From positions 14,998,447 to 15,062,446 of the forward strand of contig OX459100.1 of assembly GCA_949775045.1 (NCBI GenBank): a stretch of 64,000 nt of DNA, written 5' to 3'. Both the position numbers and the translations under genes were made by a program. This DNA is from Metridium senile (taxonomy: Eukaryota; Cnidaria; Anthozoa; Actiniaria; Metridiidae). This document shows, in pieces, positions 46,501-60,300 of the stretch (position 1 is its first letter; each line of letters begins with the position of its first letter). The notes beneath the pieces are model-generated. The model made no database searches. It saw only the letters and a program-made list of their open reading frames with translations, and was not told the DNA's origin.

Positions 46501-48029
46501 AAACATATCAATTAGAAAATACCATCACACAACAAGCCTATAACAATCATGAACACAAAAGTTGTGAAAACTTTAAAGCAAAACTTCCATGCCCAAACCA
46601 CCTTTCCACACACCAATGATGATCTGTTGGGTTCTACAATACCTCAGCTTTTCTGAGTTACAGCTAGGTCAAATGCGTTTCTATTAGGATTTTATTTTTA
46701 TACATATTTCCTCAACAATTTTCAGTGTCCAATATTGTAGCCTGTGAATGTTCCAACCATATGCTTAAAAACTGGTAAAGATACATAGACACTTAAATGA
46801 ATAGTATTATACTGGTATTGTATATAAGTAACACCATAGTGCTAGAGTTATTCAACATAGTTTAACACTAAACTAAAAACGTTCAAAAACTCTAATTTAC
46901 TTACCAAGAAATTTGATATACCAGGGCACTTAATGACTAAAGTATCTGGTGGCTGCATACTTATAGCACAATCTGCAGCTTCTATCTTCGCTTTAACATA
47001 TTGGTTTCCAACGGTATCTGTAGACTGATTGAGAAGACTATTGTTTGTTACTTGGAAAATGTGAGTTTCAAAATATATCTTCTCTGGATACTTTAAAATG
47101 GATTCAGTTCATTTAAAAAACATTTAATTAAATAATGGAACTTTTTTACTGGTAAACTAGAATTTAAATCGAACAAATATATTTTTGGTATAGGTTTCAG
47201 TCACATCTCTGTGAACGAAATATATTAATTAGCATAACATGTATTTGCAAAAAGAAAGAAAAGTATTGTCAGATTAATTATGCAGAACTTAATGTCAACA
47301 TTCTCATTTTTGGGTTAACGTATATGTCAAATAGAGCTTAAGAACAAGCAGAAACAAAGTTAAATACTCCACATCTAACGCTATTGAATTTTTGAGATCA
47401 TTGAGGTATTGATGGAAGCGAGAAAAACAAAATAAGCTCACACATTAGTTGATCCGTGATGCTTTGCGCCCTTCGACCATCAAGACGCCATCCTTCAAAA
47501 ATTTGCTACAAGGCCATTTTTAATCCGAGTTTTCTCGAGCAATCCTGTAATTATCTCAAAATGTTTTTTTGTATTTAAGTTCTCCGAATATTTTCCTATA
47601 TTTTTAGTGCAATATTTTGTATCTATTCAGTATAAAAGTGTAAAACATAGGCTTTGAAACTCCATGGATGGTAGTGGACTGTCAGTTTCAATCATTTCGT
47701 TCCCAGCAATTAAAATCTACATGCCATAGATCTGCTCAAACCAGCCAATAGTATCTTATAGAAAGAAAATCTATTTTAAAGACTTTCTAGTTTGGGAATT
47801 TACCTGAAAAATATCAAATTGTGTATAGCGCCATCACCGTACTTCCGCTCGAAACAATACATTGTACAAAACCAATATAAAAAAATGCTTAAAATATTAT
47901 TTTGGCTCATTTGTTGCTACCTATAACATTTTCCGTCCAAAAGAGACATAAATTACAACAAACAAATATCTATTTACAGGAAAACTATCATTTTTTATAC
48001 TATACCTTGCTTGAACGTTGGTCAGCCAT
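43532..48029 (-). CDS. Unrecognised small protein gene with duplicated 'IKCP' exons
   Basis: Four phase-0 exons with consensus sites: 48,029-48,006 (MADQRSSK), 47,024-46,905 (40 residues), 46,489-46,322 (56 residues) and 43,648-43,532 (38 residues plus TAA), 142 residues in total. The ATG context is good (TCAAAATGG). Exons 2 and 3 are paralogous: both end in a motif C-(A/V)-I-S-x2-P-P-D-x3-IKCP-x-I-x-N-x-L. Their flanking introns also match ('ccaaccatatgc' blocks at about 46,057 and 46,757), so exon and intron were duplicated together. Exon 3 adds a charged Lys/Glu-rich segment. Exon 4 ends 'MDMYAFSKAFDFE'. There is no signal peptide or membrane segment, so a cytosolic or nuclear protein is likely. 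I do not recognise the family; additional exons cannot be excluded. Confidence 0.55.
43738..45886. mobile_element. Inverted pair 'aaagggatcc', possible TIR element
   Basis: 'aaagggatcctacactaaaa' (43,740) is matched inverted at about 45,838-45,886. It lies in intron 3 of the 'IKCP' gene and overlaps the next element, so the history is composite. Confidence 0.5.
44615..46011. mobile_element. TTAA-flanked TIR element (piggyBac-like), non-coding
   Basis: The left end 'ggatatataggacacaattc' and its complement at the right end are about 110 bp long with some mismatches. TTAA flanks both sides (44,611-44,614; 46,012-46,015). A third, solitary end ('gtcctgtttatccttaa') lies near 45,609-45,626. No transposase frame. 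Confidence 0.65.
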
Positions 48030-50205
48030 TTTGAAACGAGGTGAAAGACTGGATCTAGCAAGCGCATACATTATGACCTAATATTGTTTTGCGTATTAAG
48101 TATATATTTTTAAAAATCTCGGTGTTTAAAAACTATTATTTTATTACCGTAAACGGGTTTCCATTCAAGTTATGGCACAAATTACTGTAGCGTGTAATTT
48201 CTTAAATTAATACATCCAATTCACGTCCAAATATTTTTGAAGTTTTCAGTGTGCTCTTCAATATTCAATCTGTGATGGTTAGAAATAATTGCTAACGAAT
48301 TGTAGGCATTAATATAATATTCATCTCAGTTCATGGGTATTTTATTTACAGATTATATTTGCATATTGGTATGATTGTGACTGTTGAAGCAAAGAAATTA
48401 TTATAAAAACAAAAATTCAACTAAATATGTCTAAAATTTTTAAGTATTTAAACAACACAATGTTAAAGCAAAAACATCTAATCAAACAAGTTTAATAAAC
48501 ACAGACTTTATCAAAATTAATTACATAAAAAGTTTTCAAAAGTTTTCAAAATTTATGTAGGAAAGCATCCATTGTGCGCATAAAAGACACTCTTACCTCA
48601 TAGCTGCTGGAATAAGTTTACCATCAATCCATGCAAGCAATGAGTTTCTGTTTCACATACGATGTTATTAAGTTATCATCTCATTCTAGTCTGCACTGAG
48701 TGTGTACCGCTTCAAATACCCAATGTTTTAGTTGAGATTTTTTTGGATTATTAGCTCAAAAATGAAAACCTTTTTGAAATACTTGTACATTCTATAACTC
48801 AACACCATTTTCATACTCAAATCGCACTAGGTTTGTGCTAATGAAATCCGCAGTGCTTACTGACTATATTGAACGGTATATTTCTCAATTGTGTTCTTGA
48901 TGTGGAACTTGGTACATAGCGACAAACCAATGACGCATAAATGGTCCTATTTGATTGAAACTTTAACAAAAATAAACAGTAGGGGTTAGGTTTGAAATTA
49001 AATCAAAGCATTGTTTCGAATACAAATAAGTACTACTGCAAACACAAAAAAATACTTCAGTGACCACTTTTGGGAGAATTTGAGAGCAGATAAGTCCAAA
49101 TCCAGAAGTAAAACAAGTTTTTGGACCCAATGGAAAATACTCTCAAACACATCGAGTTTGTGATCGTAAAAAAAATCGTCTTTCATTTCATTTGTGAATT
49201 AACAATCACACAAAACGACAAAAAAAAAAAATCTATTTGTTTGACAATTTCCCCCTGCGTTCCAATTTTTTTTAAATTGACCAATGACCGTGCGCAAAAG
49301 ATCAAAACAACGGAACGTAACTAATGGTTTAGGACGAGCGCGTGTCAATCAACCTACGAGTACTATCCTAATTATTCCATAAATTAGTATTCCAAGCTAA
49401 GAGTATATCTGACATTAATTATTTATTATATAACTTCTCACAAGCAAAACAAATAAAACAATTGTTTTTTTTTATAAAACTGGCACAGGGAGCCCGTCTC
49501 TTACATATGTTATTTAGCTGAGCTGTTTTGATCGTTTGACAGTGTTATGTTCCAGTTTACTTAATCCACAACAACAATGCTTGGACTACCTATGTCGGTT
49601 AGACAGCAATTATAGTTAGCTTATCTCTATCCCCTGTTAATACAACTAGAACCTGGGCTCCAGGTTTAACTGACCTACCAAATTGTACCAGGATTCCTGT
49701 GTTGCAAAGTGTTTGAAAACTAAGTCTCAAAAACATTATTATCAAGTTGTCCTTCAGAAATTAACGTCACAAAATTAAGATGGGCAGTTATTGAAGCAAT
49801 CTGTGTGATTTTTTGGCTTGTTCAGAAACCTGTGCGACATTTGTTTCTATGTATTGGGATCCCTTTGTCACGAAGTGTTGACATTTCACCTCCTCCCCTC
49901 TCCTAAAGGCACCGCTATAGAAGTGCTAAATAATATGCCGTAATGAATACAATTTTGCTGGCAAGTCACGACCTCGCTCACGGCGGATCCATCGATTGTT
50001 CGAACTTGTTGTGGCCAAGATTCTTTCGTCTTTAAAAAGAAAATGGCAAATTATATTTCGGCTACAACCCTCAGTGTAGTACAGCAACTAATGATAAGGA
50101 ATGTTTTGGCGACCATCAATCCAAAAAAATCATAGTCATCAGTTTCAGGAGAATTGGAATTAAACGAGTAACATATGTCCATTTCGATCATTTTTGTGGC
50201 TTCTG
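48030..50205. other. No supported gene
   Basis: AT-rich. Copies of the GGGCTCCCTGTG-type motif occur at about 49,482 and 49,680. I see no coding similarity. Confidence 0.4.
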
Positions 50206-51069
50206 CCATACACCTATTTCAAAAAAAGTTGTCATCGCCAAAAGCGATAGGCGATAGGCGATAGTTCATTCCAAGACCCAAGTGCACTTTGGGTGGAATC
50301 CTTTCCAATCTTGCCAGCTCCACTAAACAACGATTTCCGCTGGAGAGTTATATGGCTTGTCGAAGGACTGAAAATATACCCAGAAGACACAGCTTAAATT
50401 CTGCTTTTTTCGTCCAGTCATTCTACGAAATGACCTGCCACTAATTGCAACAGAAGATTTTTTTCATAAATATGTCCGTAAGGATCCCAGTGACTACCAA
50501 AAAAAAGTCCCAGAAGATTCGAGTTGGGGAAGGTGCTAAAAAACGGTCTTTTTTGGAGCATTATAAAATTGCAATTATGCTGTATCATGGAAACGAGGCT
50601 GCAACCGGAAGTTGCTTTATTTCTTCGCTAAACAATCTCGTTATAAAGTAAAAAGCAAAAAAGGTTAAATTATATTTTCAAACAGCCTGATAAATTTTCT
50701 AAGCAATCTTTTATTGCTTTTTATTTCAAATTTTATCATTTTTTTGCTGTTGGTATTATATTAAAATATTAGTGCTATGGTCTATAACCGGAAGTGTGTA
50801 TAATTGTTGAATAAATCGTTCAAATAAACAAAGATCAGCTTTCTCTTTGTAATTATGTTTTTATTCATAGCTCAAGTGCTCAGAACAGATTTGAATAAGT
50901 GCAATATAAGCCTTATTCTCTAATCTTTTACGGTGTACAATTTACATTTTTCAACTATATATATTAATTGCTAGCTGATTAAATGTCGCGTCTCAAATTT
51001 TAGTAAAACAAATAACATAAATTCTTCTTCTATTATAATGAATTATATAATATTCAACTACAAAATAAG

Positions 51070-51193
51070 TTAAATATCATTACTGTCAGGCTCTTCGTCT
51101 AGTTTGGGAGAATTTGTACAGCTCACCCCTTTGCATTGACCACATGCAGGAGAACAATCCAGATTGTGCTTTCTGCAGGTACATCTACGGCAA
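51070..51193 (-). pseudogene. Cys-rich C-terminal coding fragment
   Basis: The frame ends with TAA at 51,070-51,072 and contains eight cysteines in the order C-x2-C-x-C-x7-C-x3-C-x2-C-x4-C ('CRRCTCRKHNLDCSPACG'), then an acidic tail. Its position inside a TIR element suggests the C-terminus of a transposon protein. A MITE abuts its 5' side 18 bp away, so the upstream coding part is displaced or lost. A splice acceptor (TTATAG) is possible at 51,194. Confidence 0.45.
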
Positions 51194-51210
51194 CTATAAT
51201 CTGCTCTAAG

Positions 51211-51416
51211 GCTAGCACTATAACGAGATACAAAGATACAAAGATACAAGCATATCAGATTTAAAAACTGAAATACGATCTATGTCAATGTCACGGCATT
51301 CAGGCATTTGCGATGTTTTGAAGTTCTGTTTGACGTTTTGTATCTTTGTATCTTTGTATCTCGTTATAGGACTTATAGTGCAAGCCGTATCTTTGTATCT
51401 CGTTGTAGTGCAAGCC
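51211..51416. mobile_element. 206-bp MITE, 'ataacgagatacaaagata' ends
   Basis: The left end 'gct(a)gcactataacgagata' and the right end are inverted repeats with internal 'tacaaaga' repetition. Non-coding. Confidence 0.8.
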
Positions 51417-51552
51417 ATTAAGTAAAAGCAATTGATTTGATAAAAACTACATAGGATTAGATATTCGGAGAGACTCTAAACTGACCAAAGTATGAGAATG
51501 AATTGATTGCGAATCCGCGTTATTTCTAGACAGTGAATGAAATGAACAGGTT

Positions 51553-52472
51553 AAGGCCCGTTTACACTAGCAATTGTGTCGCGCGACAAGAGCTGCGATT
51601 TTAATGGCGATATCTATAGGCCCGTTTACACTAACAACATTGTCGCGCGACAAGAGGTGCGATTTCATTGGCGATTTTATCACAGATTTGTCAACGGTAC
51701 TTTGAACATGCTCGAAATTTAGTGCAATTTGCTGCGACTTTCTGTCTCCTAAATTCGAGCGTATTCGAAATTGCTGCGACAAAGCGGCGATAAAATCGCC
51801 GTTGAAATCGCAGCTCTTGTCGAGCGACAAAATTGCTAGTATAAACGGGCCTTTATACGCTCTTAAGGCCCGTTCACACGAGCGATTTTTGCGGCGATTT
51901 GAGGTGCAATTTTTGTGGCGATTTTTACGGCGATGCAAATTCGCGCGTGTGAACAACCGGCGATTTTACTGCGATTTTGGAAATTCACGTCGCCGCGATA
52001 TCGCAGGTGTTTTGAACATGTTCAAATTTGACCGCGATTCAGCTGCGATTTATTTCAGAAAACTGTGAAAATTAGAGCAAGAATTCCCCCAATAGGAAAT
52101 GTGTAGCTACTTTCCGTCATGGAATGATGAGAAAGATCAAAAATGATCATTTTTTCATAAAACTCGCAGAAACTTGTAGCAAAAGTTTACACTGAAAAGC
52201 TGAAAAGCCACAGTAAAATCAGCCACAGTTAAGGCTCGTTTACACTAGCAATTTTGTCGCGCGACAAGAGCGGCGATTTCAATGGCGATTTTATCGCAGC
52301 TTTGTCGCCGCAATTTCGAATACGCTCGAATTTAGGAGACAGAAAATTGCAGCAAATTGCACTAAATTTCGAGCATGTTCAAAGTAGCCTTGACAAATCT
52401 GCGATAAAATCGCAATTGAAATTGCCGCTCTTGTCGCGCGACAAAATTGCTAGTGTAAACGGGCCTTTAGAC
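51553..52472. mobile_element. Cluster of GGCCCGTTTACAC palindromic MITEs
   Basis: Two near full-length palindromic copies (about 51,612-51,853 and 52,229-52,470) have ends 'ggcccgtttacactagcaat'. Between them is a related 'ggcccgttcacacgagcgat' variant (51,867-52,060), and a partial end lies at 51,555. TTAA or TTTA borders hint at piggyBac-type insertion. Reading frames on both strands are by-products of the palindromes. Confidence 0.75.
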
Positions 52473-53966
52473 ATGCCAGTTGAGCATAATCTATTTTATT
52501 CATTTATTTATTATTTATTTCTCTTTCTATGTATCTATTCATTTATTCGCTACAATATACTTCCAAATACAATTGAATGAAAATAATTTATACTATAATA
52601 AAGCAAGAAACGGTAATAACGACTAAACGTAAATTAAAATGTCATATTCTGTAGTGATCATACTTCAATATAGTAAATATGATATTGTCTAAAACGTTCT
52701 TCTAAAAGTTTTGAAAAATGCATACGAACTTTAACAAATGATATTTGCTAGAAATTAGATTGATTTTAATTTAAAATGTTCGGTTTAATTGGCTTTTTAT
52801 TGACTTTAAAGTCTGCATAATCTCGTGTTTTGGTTGCATCCTCGTTTCCATGTTGTGCTCAAATTGCCGTAAAAAGTAGTCACAAAAAAACCTCGTTTTT
52901 GCCGTCTTCCCCTCTTGGGATTTTTTGGGACTTTTTATATGTTGTAAGGCATATAATTCTTAGTCGAAAACCGTTGAGAAACCTTCTGTTGCAATTAGTG
53001 GCAGGTTGAGGTCAATATTTTCGTAGATTGACTGGACTATTATGTGGATACTTTAGATTATGCCCATAGTGCACTTGGGTCTTGGAATGACCTATTGCCT
53101 ATCGCCTATCGCTTTTGGCGATGACAACTATTTTTGAAATAGGTGTATATGGTTAATAGCCACTATGCCGTCGGGTTGAATGAGTGTAACAAAAGAAACA
53201 CAGGAATCCCAAGTTTTCATTGTGGACAGACTTGTAGACAAACTAGACAATGCAATCGCACATGCTCAATATGATCTTTATTGGATTGCAACACTTATTG
53301 ATTTAATAAATTCTGCCGTATCTTTTACTAATAACTTTTCATAAGAGATATTCCTGTTTCGTATGAATTCGCTATAGTCAGTCTATAGTGAGGCCAAAAA
53401 GCCCATCGGGATACTATTGTCCTATTGTCCATTTTCTCTGGTCGAAAACGACGACGACGACGGAAAAAAAAAACATTTTAAGACTGGTCTACCGCAGGTA
53501 GCCCAGTAATAATTGCAATCTGCATGATTTCTTTTTAATTGAATAAACTTTTGTCATTTTATAGATTTTATAACACAAAACTCACAAATTTGGAAGTATA
53601 TTTGCAATTTATCATTATTATTTGCTATTTGCTATTAAACAAGTATTCAAAGTGTTTATTTTGATTTTTCTAGAACCAAGTTGGCCAGTTTACCAGAATA
53701 ATAAGAACCTGTTAAACAAAAAGTAAGTTCTTACTAGAAAAATAATCTGAACTATGGGAGTCAAAATGAGGAAATTTAACTAAAGTGTTGCACGACTAAT
53801 AAAAAAGAATTTTAATTTTTGTACTGCTGAAATACTGTACCTCTCCCGTCCCAATTCTTTATATTGAGGGGAGTCATTGTTTAGAGTGGTTCACCTGTAA
53901 ATGCAGTTTCATTTTGTTGCAACCTTATTGTGGGAGAAGGGGGGTCGTATTTTGGTTATTTTAATT

Positions 53967-54141
53967 TATACACCTAATTGCAAGAACGTTGGCCTGACTC
54001 TTGCTATTTAGTGGGAAAGAAATTAAATCAAAGACAAAAGAAGATCACTCAAGCTGAACACTTTCTTCCAAAAAGAGTCCAGCTTGAGAGATCTTCTTTT
54101 GTCTTTTTTTCCACTAAAAAACAAAGGCAATTAGGTGTATA
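53967..54141. mobile_element. 175-bp hairpin MITE
   Basis: TATACACCTAATTGC ends are perfect inverted repeats. Inside, 'aagacaaaagaagatc' is matched inverted around a short loop. Confidence 0.8.
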
Positions 54142-54378
54142 ACAACCATATTTGCAATAAACACAGAGATGGCCAGATTTGAGAAACAGGGTTTTGTAAC
54201 ATTGTCAAACAGAAAATAATTGAATCCTTATTTTTTGAAATCCATCCCATTATTTAAATAGATAAATTGGTAAATTGTTATTTATTCACTTATCATTTTA
54301 CTACATGATAACTACAGTTTACACATTAAAAAAAACACATATTTGTTACAAATTCTTTTTAGAACTAGCTAGGTTTTC
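54142..54378. other. No supported feature
   Basis: AT-rich spacer. Confidence 0.3.
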
Positions 54379-57300
54379 TCAACGAATTGCTTCAGGAATA
54401 TGTTCTAGCAGACAAATCGTGATCATTTTGCAAACTTGGAAGTGACCCTGAAATAGAGATAATAATGATAATAATAAATATAATTTAGTGCGCCAAGTCT
54501 GAAAAAATAACCCTTTCAGGTTGAAAACCCCTCTCCCACCCTCTCAGTGCTCTTATCAATTAATATGAAAAAGAGATAATAAAGTAGTGAATATGGAAAT
54601 GTAAATGATTATAGTTACAATAGACCAAAGCCAAAACTTAGCAGCCGCGCCTTTTTTCGCACGGAAATGAGGCTTATTATGCAAACAGAGAAAAAACATT
54701 CCGTCGCTAAGGACAAAACTACAACTTCATTGACAGCATTTTATAGTCGTTTTTCCACCTTTTTCTTTTGTAAAATACTAGAATTTTCAACTAAATTACT
54801 GCTTTCTACGTTATATTTTACAATAGTTAGCCTTTTTTCAATTTTTAGTAGCATTTTATTTTGTTTTTGACCTTTACACTGCTCGACTTCACGCCCTTCT
54901 GCGATGAAATTATGGAGGAGAAAAGCGATTCAAAGTCAGGTAAATTGATCTTTTTAACTAATTGAAAAAAGTTAGCCTTTTTTTTGCCATACATACGACT
55001 TCATATAAGTTTTTTTAGTTTATTATCTGTCATTTTGTTGGATATTTTTGTTCAAATCGACCTCGCTACGGCATCGAGATATGTTGATATTTTTGCCGTC
55101 AATCAGGTTACTAATCGCTTGCTAGCACTATATAAAACCTTTAATTTCAATTGTTTATGCTTTTTCTTTTTGCAATTCTTTGACAAACGTCCTTTTGAAT
55201 ATTGTTTTACAGATGAAAGAAACAAATAAAACATTCCATGTACCTTTTTCGACAGGGCTTCATTGCTCAAACTATGGTTATAAGAATCGCAGTTATTCGC
55301 TTTCCGGTCGAAGAGCAATTTTTCACTTCAATTTTTCAATAATATATTGAGGTCAATGGCAATTCTATGGACATCCTCCTGAATATAAAGACCTTTTTTC
55401 ACTGCCGTTTCTCTCTACATTTCACAATGAACAAAATCAGCAAAATAGTTATCCATTTTTTATAAAACTATCTCTCTTTTTTGCTCTAAGGTGGGTGTGA
55501 TAGCTAATGGCAGCAAAAATATGAACATATCTCGATACCGTAGCGAGGTCGATTTGAACAAAAATATCCAACAAAATGACAGATAATTAACTAAAAAACT
55601 TATATGAAGTCGTATGTATGGCAAAAAAAGGCTAACTTTTTTCAATTAGTTAAAAAGATCAATTTACCTGACTTTGAATCGCTTTTCTCCTCCATAATTT
55701 CATCGCAGAAGGGCGTGAAGTCGAGCAGTGTAAAGGTCAAAAACAAAATAAAATGCTACTAAAAATTGAAAAAAGGCTAACTATTGTAAAATATAACGTA
55801 GAAAGCAGTAATTTAGTTGAAAATTCTAGTATTTTACAAAAGAAAAAGGTGGAAAAACGACTATAAAATGCTGTCAATGAAGTTGTAGTTTTGTCCTTAG
55901 CGACGGAATGTTTTTTCTCTGTTTGCATAATAAGCCTCATTTCCGTGCGAAAAAAGGCGCGGCTGCTAAGTTTTGGCTTTGGTCTATAGAGCAAAAAATG
56001 ATCATAAGAATAGTTATAAAAAAACCCTAGGAATCAAAGAGAAATGTCTTGAGCTTCATTTTGAAAGACTCGGTGGATGGTACGTTTTTAATTTGGATGA
56101 CATGATATATGAGCTATGTTTATTATTTTTATACTATCTGTGGGTTTCGCCCTCCCAATTTTTTTGCCTCACAATATTTGAGTTGAGCTTGTTTGATGTA
56201 TTGTCATTTCCCTTTCACAGTACAGTTCATGGAATTGTCTAGGTTTCTACTCATTTGATTCTACAATTGCAAATCCAATTCTTTTGTCAGTTTTCACCTT
56301 ATTTGATGCATACAAGTGCAATCCATTGTTTGAGTGTCACCTTTTTTCCGACAATTGCCCTGATTATAAATTTACAATTGAAAGGTTTTCCTAAGGTTCT
56401 CCTTGTTCCACAGTTGCAAAGGCTTTTATCAGGCTTTACCTAATTTACTTTCCACAATTGTAATGTTTGGTTTGAGTGTCACCTTTGTTTCTTTAAAAAA
56501 TTGCTGGGAATAACCAGGTTTCAATTCGCCTGATTTGCTTAGAAGTTTTTTTAGGCTAATTTCAACTGGTGTTTCTCTTAGAATTAAGGTAAATTAGGCC
56601 AACATACTTTCAGAAATGTGTTTCCCTCTAGAGCTGATGGGTCTAGGGACATGGGGTGTATGCATTCAAAGAATTAATATATCCTGGACTTTATTGGGAA
56701 TTATATTTATATAATTACAGACTACAAACAAATATGAGTACGGGGATATTGTTGTTTGGTGTACTGTGTCATTTTGCATCCCTCAGGGCTTCTTTGTAGT
56801 AAACAGATTGCATTTTAATTGTTGTAAATTTGCTTTAAGAAAATTGAAACATATTGTGTTTCTATAGGTAAAATAACTACAAATTAATGTTAGTGGAGAA
56901 GGTGTTTCTCACTTACGTTGCTGTCTAGCTGTATGGACACGAAGTAGAGCTGTTGACAAAGAAAGCAATTAGTTTGTACCATCAGAAAAACAATTAAGAA
57001 AAACTTATTATTGACAGAATATGATGTGAGGTCTTCCCCATCCCAGAACTCCTCAACATGCCCTTTATCTTCTTATTGATTACATTCTTGATCATTTCCT
57101 TCTTTATCAATAATATTTTATAGGTATGTTGTTTTACATAAGTTTTATATTTATATTTATAAAATTCATGAATAATTAATGAGCAATTGACAAAAGAATT
57201 CACGTCCGTGACGGAGGTTGTAAATCTCATACAGATTTCGTCCTGATTTGCATAAGTTTCAACTTGAATTTTCTCGGCCAGATTTACATTTATCTTGACA

Positions 57301-60300
57301 ATTTTGTATATCGGATACAGATCGGCCGCTCATATTGTATATATTACATAAACAATTATTTAGAAACTACACATTATATTTCATTTCTACTTTAAAATCA
57401 ACAAGAAGTCTTTCCCTTTTGTTTGAAGAAATAAAACACTTGCTCAGTTTCGAACATGTTCATTAATATTATTGAATTAAAGACATAATATAATACAATG
57501 ATGCAATTGGTCACAGATCAGATTTAACAAAATAATTAAGATACATAAAAAGTAAATCCATAAATATAAGTATTCTTTCGGTCAGCATTCCAACATTAAC
57601 CAGTCAATATAGTTTTTAAGAAATCAAGTTAATGATTATTAAAAATATTACATTGTACATTGTACAATGTTTAATGTACAATGTTCTGATTAAATAAATG
57701 AAGAGAACAACAATAATGACAATTCAACAAAGAATAATTTCAAACGGTCGTTGATCTTGGTATCAAATGCTTGGTATGGATTATATTCCAGCTTGTGATA
57801 TGGAAGAACCTGGCATATCATGACCTTCAGCTGATTTTACATCACTTCCTACCAGGCATCATCATCATGGAAATCACCTTAGTTACATCAGAAAACAATA
57901 ATCATTTCGATAGAATTTAGATTTTTAGCAAGAGAAACATGCATTTGCAGATTTCTTCATCAGTGCAGCAAGTGGCTGCAAAATCAAAGTAATGTGAAAA
58001 GAACACCTGTTGTTCTCTCCTAAGCAAAAAGGGCACTAGTGTTAAAGATACTAATCCAACCCAACACTATTTAAAACCTCCAAGGCAAATCAAAATCAGA
58101 TAAATCATTCATATCTTGTATTATCAAGATCAATGACACAGCCAGATCAAAACTCTATGGATAATGCACAAAAGTAGCATGCAATGATAAAAAAGAGACA
58201 GTCAGAGTAAAGGCTACGCAAGAGAGGTATACACATTTTGAGCAACCTAAAATATCAGACAAGGAAAGGCAACTTAACTTGGTCTATTTTGCTGGGATGA
58301 AGTTATTTACTTTAACAATGTTATTTACTCTATATGTGTAATTGAATGGAATATGTTCACAACGAATCTATGGCTGAATATACGTCTCGAGTTTATTTAA
58401 AATTATCTAACTATCTGTCTCTTATTGAGGAAACACTTGTCTTTACACCACCTATTATTTTAGAAGTGGCCAGTTGGGGGGCCTTTTATTCTACATCACT
58501 GTTTTATACCATGACTGAATGTGTCAAAAACACCTGTGCTTCTCCCCTTAGTAAAATGGATATCAGTGTAAACGATGCTGACAAGCTGGACACAAAGTTG
58601 AAACAACAACGAGCAAGGCTCATCCATCCCAACGGTATTTCATGAAAAAACAAAGATCATCACTAAATTAGCAAGCCTGTTTAGCAAACTGTCAGCAATG
58701 TTGTTGATGACGATAAAGAAGGTAATATCCAGGATGGTGAGGGTGATGTTCTCAATAGTGATGTCAACAATGATGACATTGATGATCACTATAATGCAGA
58801 TAGTGTCATTGACGATGACAATGACAGTAATGACATCTATATGTTACTTAAAATTTCAAGAGAAATACATTGAAATTGCCAATTGCTTTTTGCCTCTACT
58901 GGTTGTGCCAGTAGCATGGGACGGTATATGTCCCGTTTTGCACACACCCTTTTGACCATTTTTTTTCTTCTCTTTTTTTCTGATATTGTTAAACAATTAA
59001 TGTTGTCAATATGGTCAATAAAGCTGTTAAAATAAATAAATAAAAATAAAATATAAAGGTCTATTTTGCTGCGAAGAGGTTATTCACTTTAACAATGTTA
59101 TTTACTGTAAATGTGTAATTGAAACGAATGTGATCCCAACGAATCTCTGGCTGGATATACATCTCGAGTTTAATTTAAATTATCTAACTATCTGTCCCTA
59201 TCTGTCTCTAATTGAGAGAACACTTGTCATTAAACCAACTATTATTTGAGAAGTGGTCACTTGTCGGGTCTGGCTTCTATGTCTCTTTTTTAATGTCTCT
59301 CTTTTATAACATGAATGAATGTTACAAGAACACCTGTGCTTCTCCCCTTAGCATATTGTATACTAGTGTAAACGATGCTGAAAGGTTGGACACAAAGTTG
59401 AAACAACGAGGAACAAGGCTCATCCATCTCCACAGTACTTCTTGAAGAAAGATAGATTGTGTAGAGGAATACCAATACATTACTTACAGAATTTTAAGAA
59501 TTCAAGCAAATTTAAGAAGTGTTTGCAGTGTACAATCTGCAAGATCATATTTGTATCTTGTACTATCAAGATCGAGGACACAGCTAATGAAAATGCAAGC
59601 TTAAAAAGACTGAAGAACAAACTTTAAGGACCAAAGACAGTCAGATTTATAAGGCTATACAAGAGATGTATACAAATTTTGAGACCTCTATAGCAGACAA
59701 GGAAAGGCAACTAAACTTTGTCAATCGCTACAACAGAAATGTGTCCATGTGTCCAGTTATTTCCAAATTCATAAAGAAGAAGAGTTGAGTGTACATGCAA
59801 GTGCTTCATAATCTGAAACCTAAGTTTTATCTTAAGACATAATGCAGCACCTTAAAGATCTGAAAATAATTTCTGGGGAAGCTCTTGGTTATGCTGAGAA
59901 TGTTATCACTAGATTTGCAAGCCTGTTTAGAAAACTATCAGCACTGCTGTTGGTAAAGGTAAAGAATATATTGTCCAGGATTAGATAGATTAAAATTATC
60001 TAAATATCTCTTTCTAATTGAGGGAACACTTGTCTTTAAACAACCTGTATTATTTTAGAAGGGGCCACTTCTAAACTATTTTAGAAGTGGATTCTATGAC
60101 TCTGTTTTATAACATGAACGAATGTGACAAGAACACCAGTGATTCTCCCTTTAACAAAGAGGCACTAGTGTTAGCGATGTTGAAATGTTGGACACAAAGT
60201 TGAAACAAACACGAGCAAGGCCCATCCATCCCAAAAGTACTTCTTGAATAAAGAAAGATTGTGAAGAGGAACACCAATACATCACTTACATCATTTTAAG

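Larger units (their letters stand above)
50206..53152. mobile_element. 3 kb TIR element with nested insertions
   Basis: 'cacctatttcaaaaaaagtt' at 50,211 and 'gataggcgataggcgatag' are matched inverted at about 53,096-53,146. Further inward matches continue to about 50,600 / 52,830 ('cactaattgcaacagaag'). Inside lie a Cys-rich coding fragment, a MITE and a GGCCCG palindrome cluster. Confidence 0.7.

Noticed and set aside
51567..52580. Long frames on both strands (129, 88 and 108 codons)
   Set aside because: They are produced by the palindromic GGCCCG MITEs, which read open on both strands.
54667..55994. Two identical 67-codon frames in opposite orientation
   Set aside because: They lie in the two arms of the palindrome and have no recognisable similarity.
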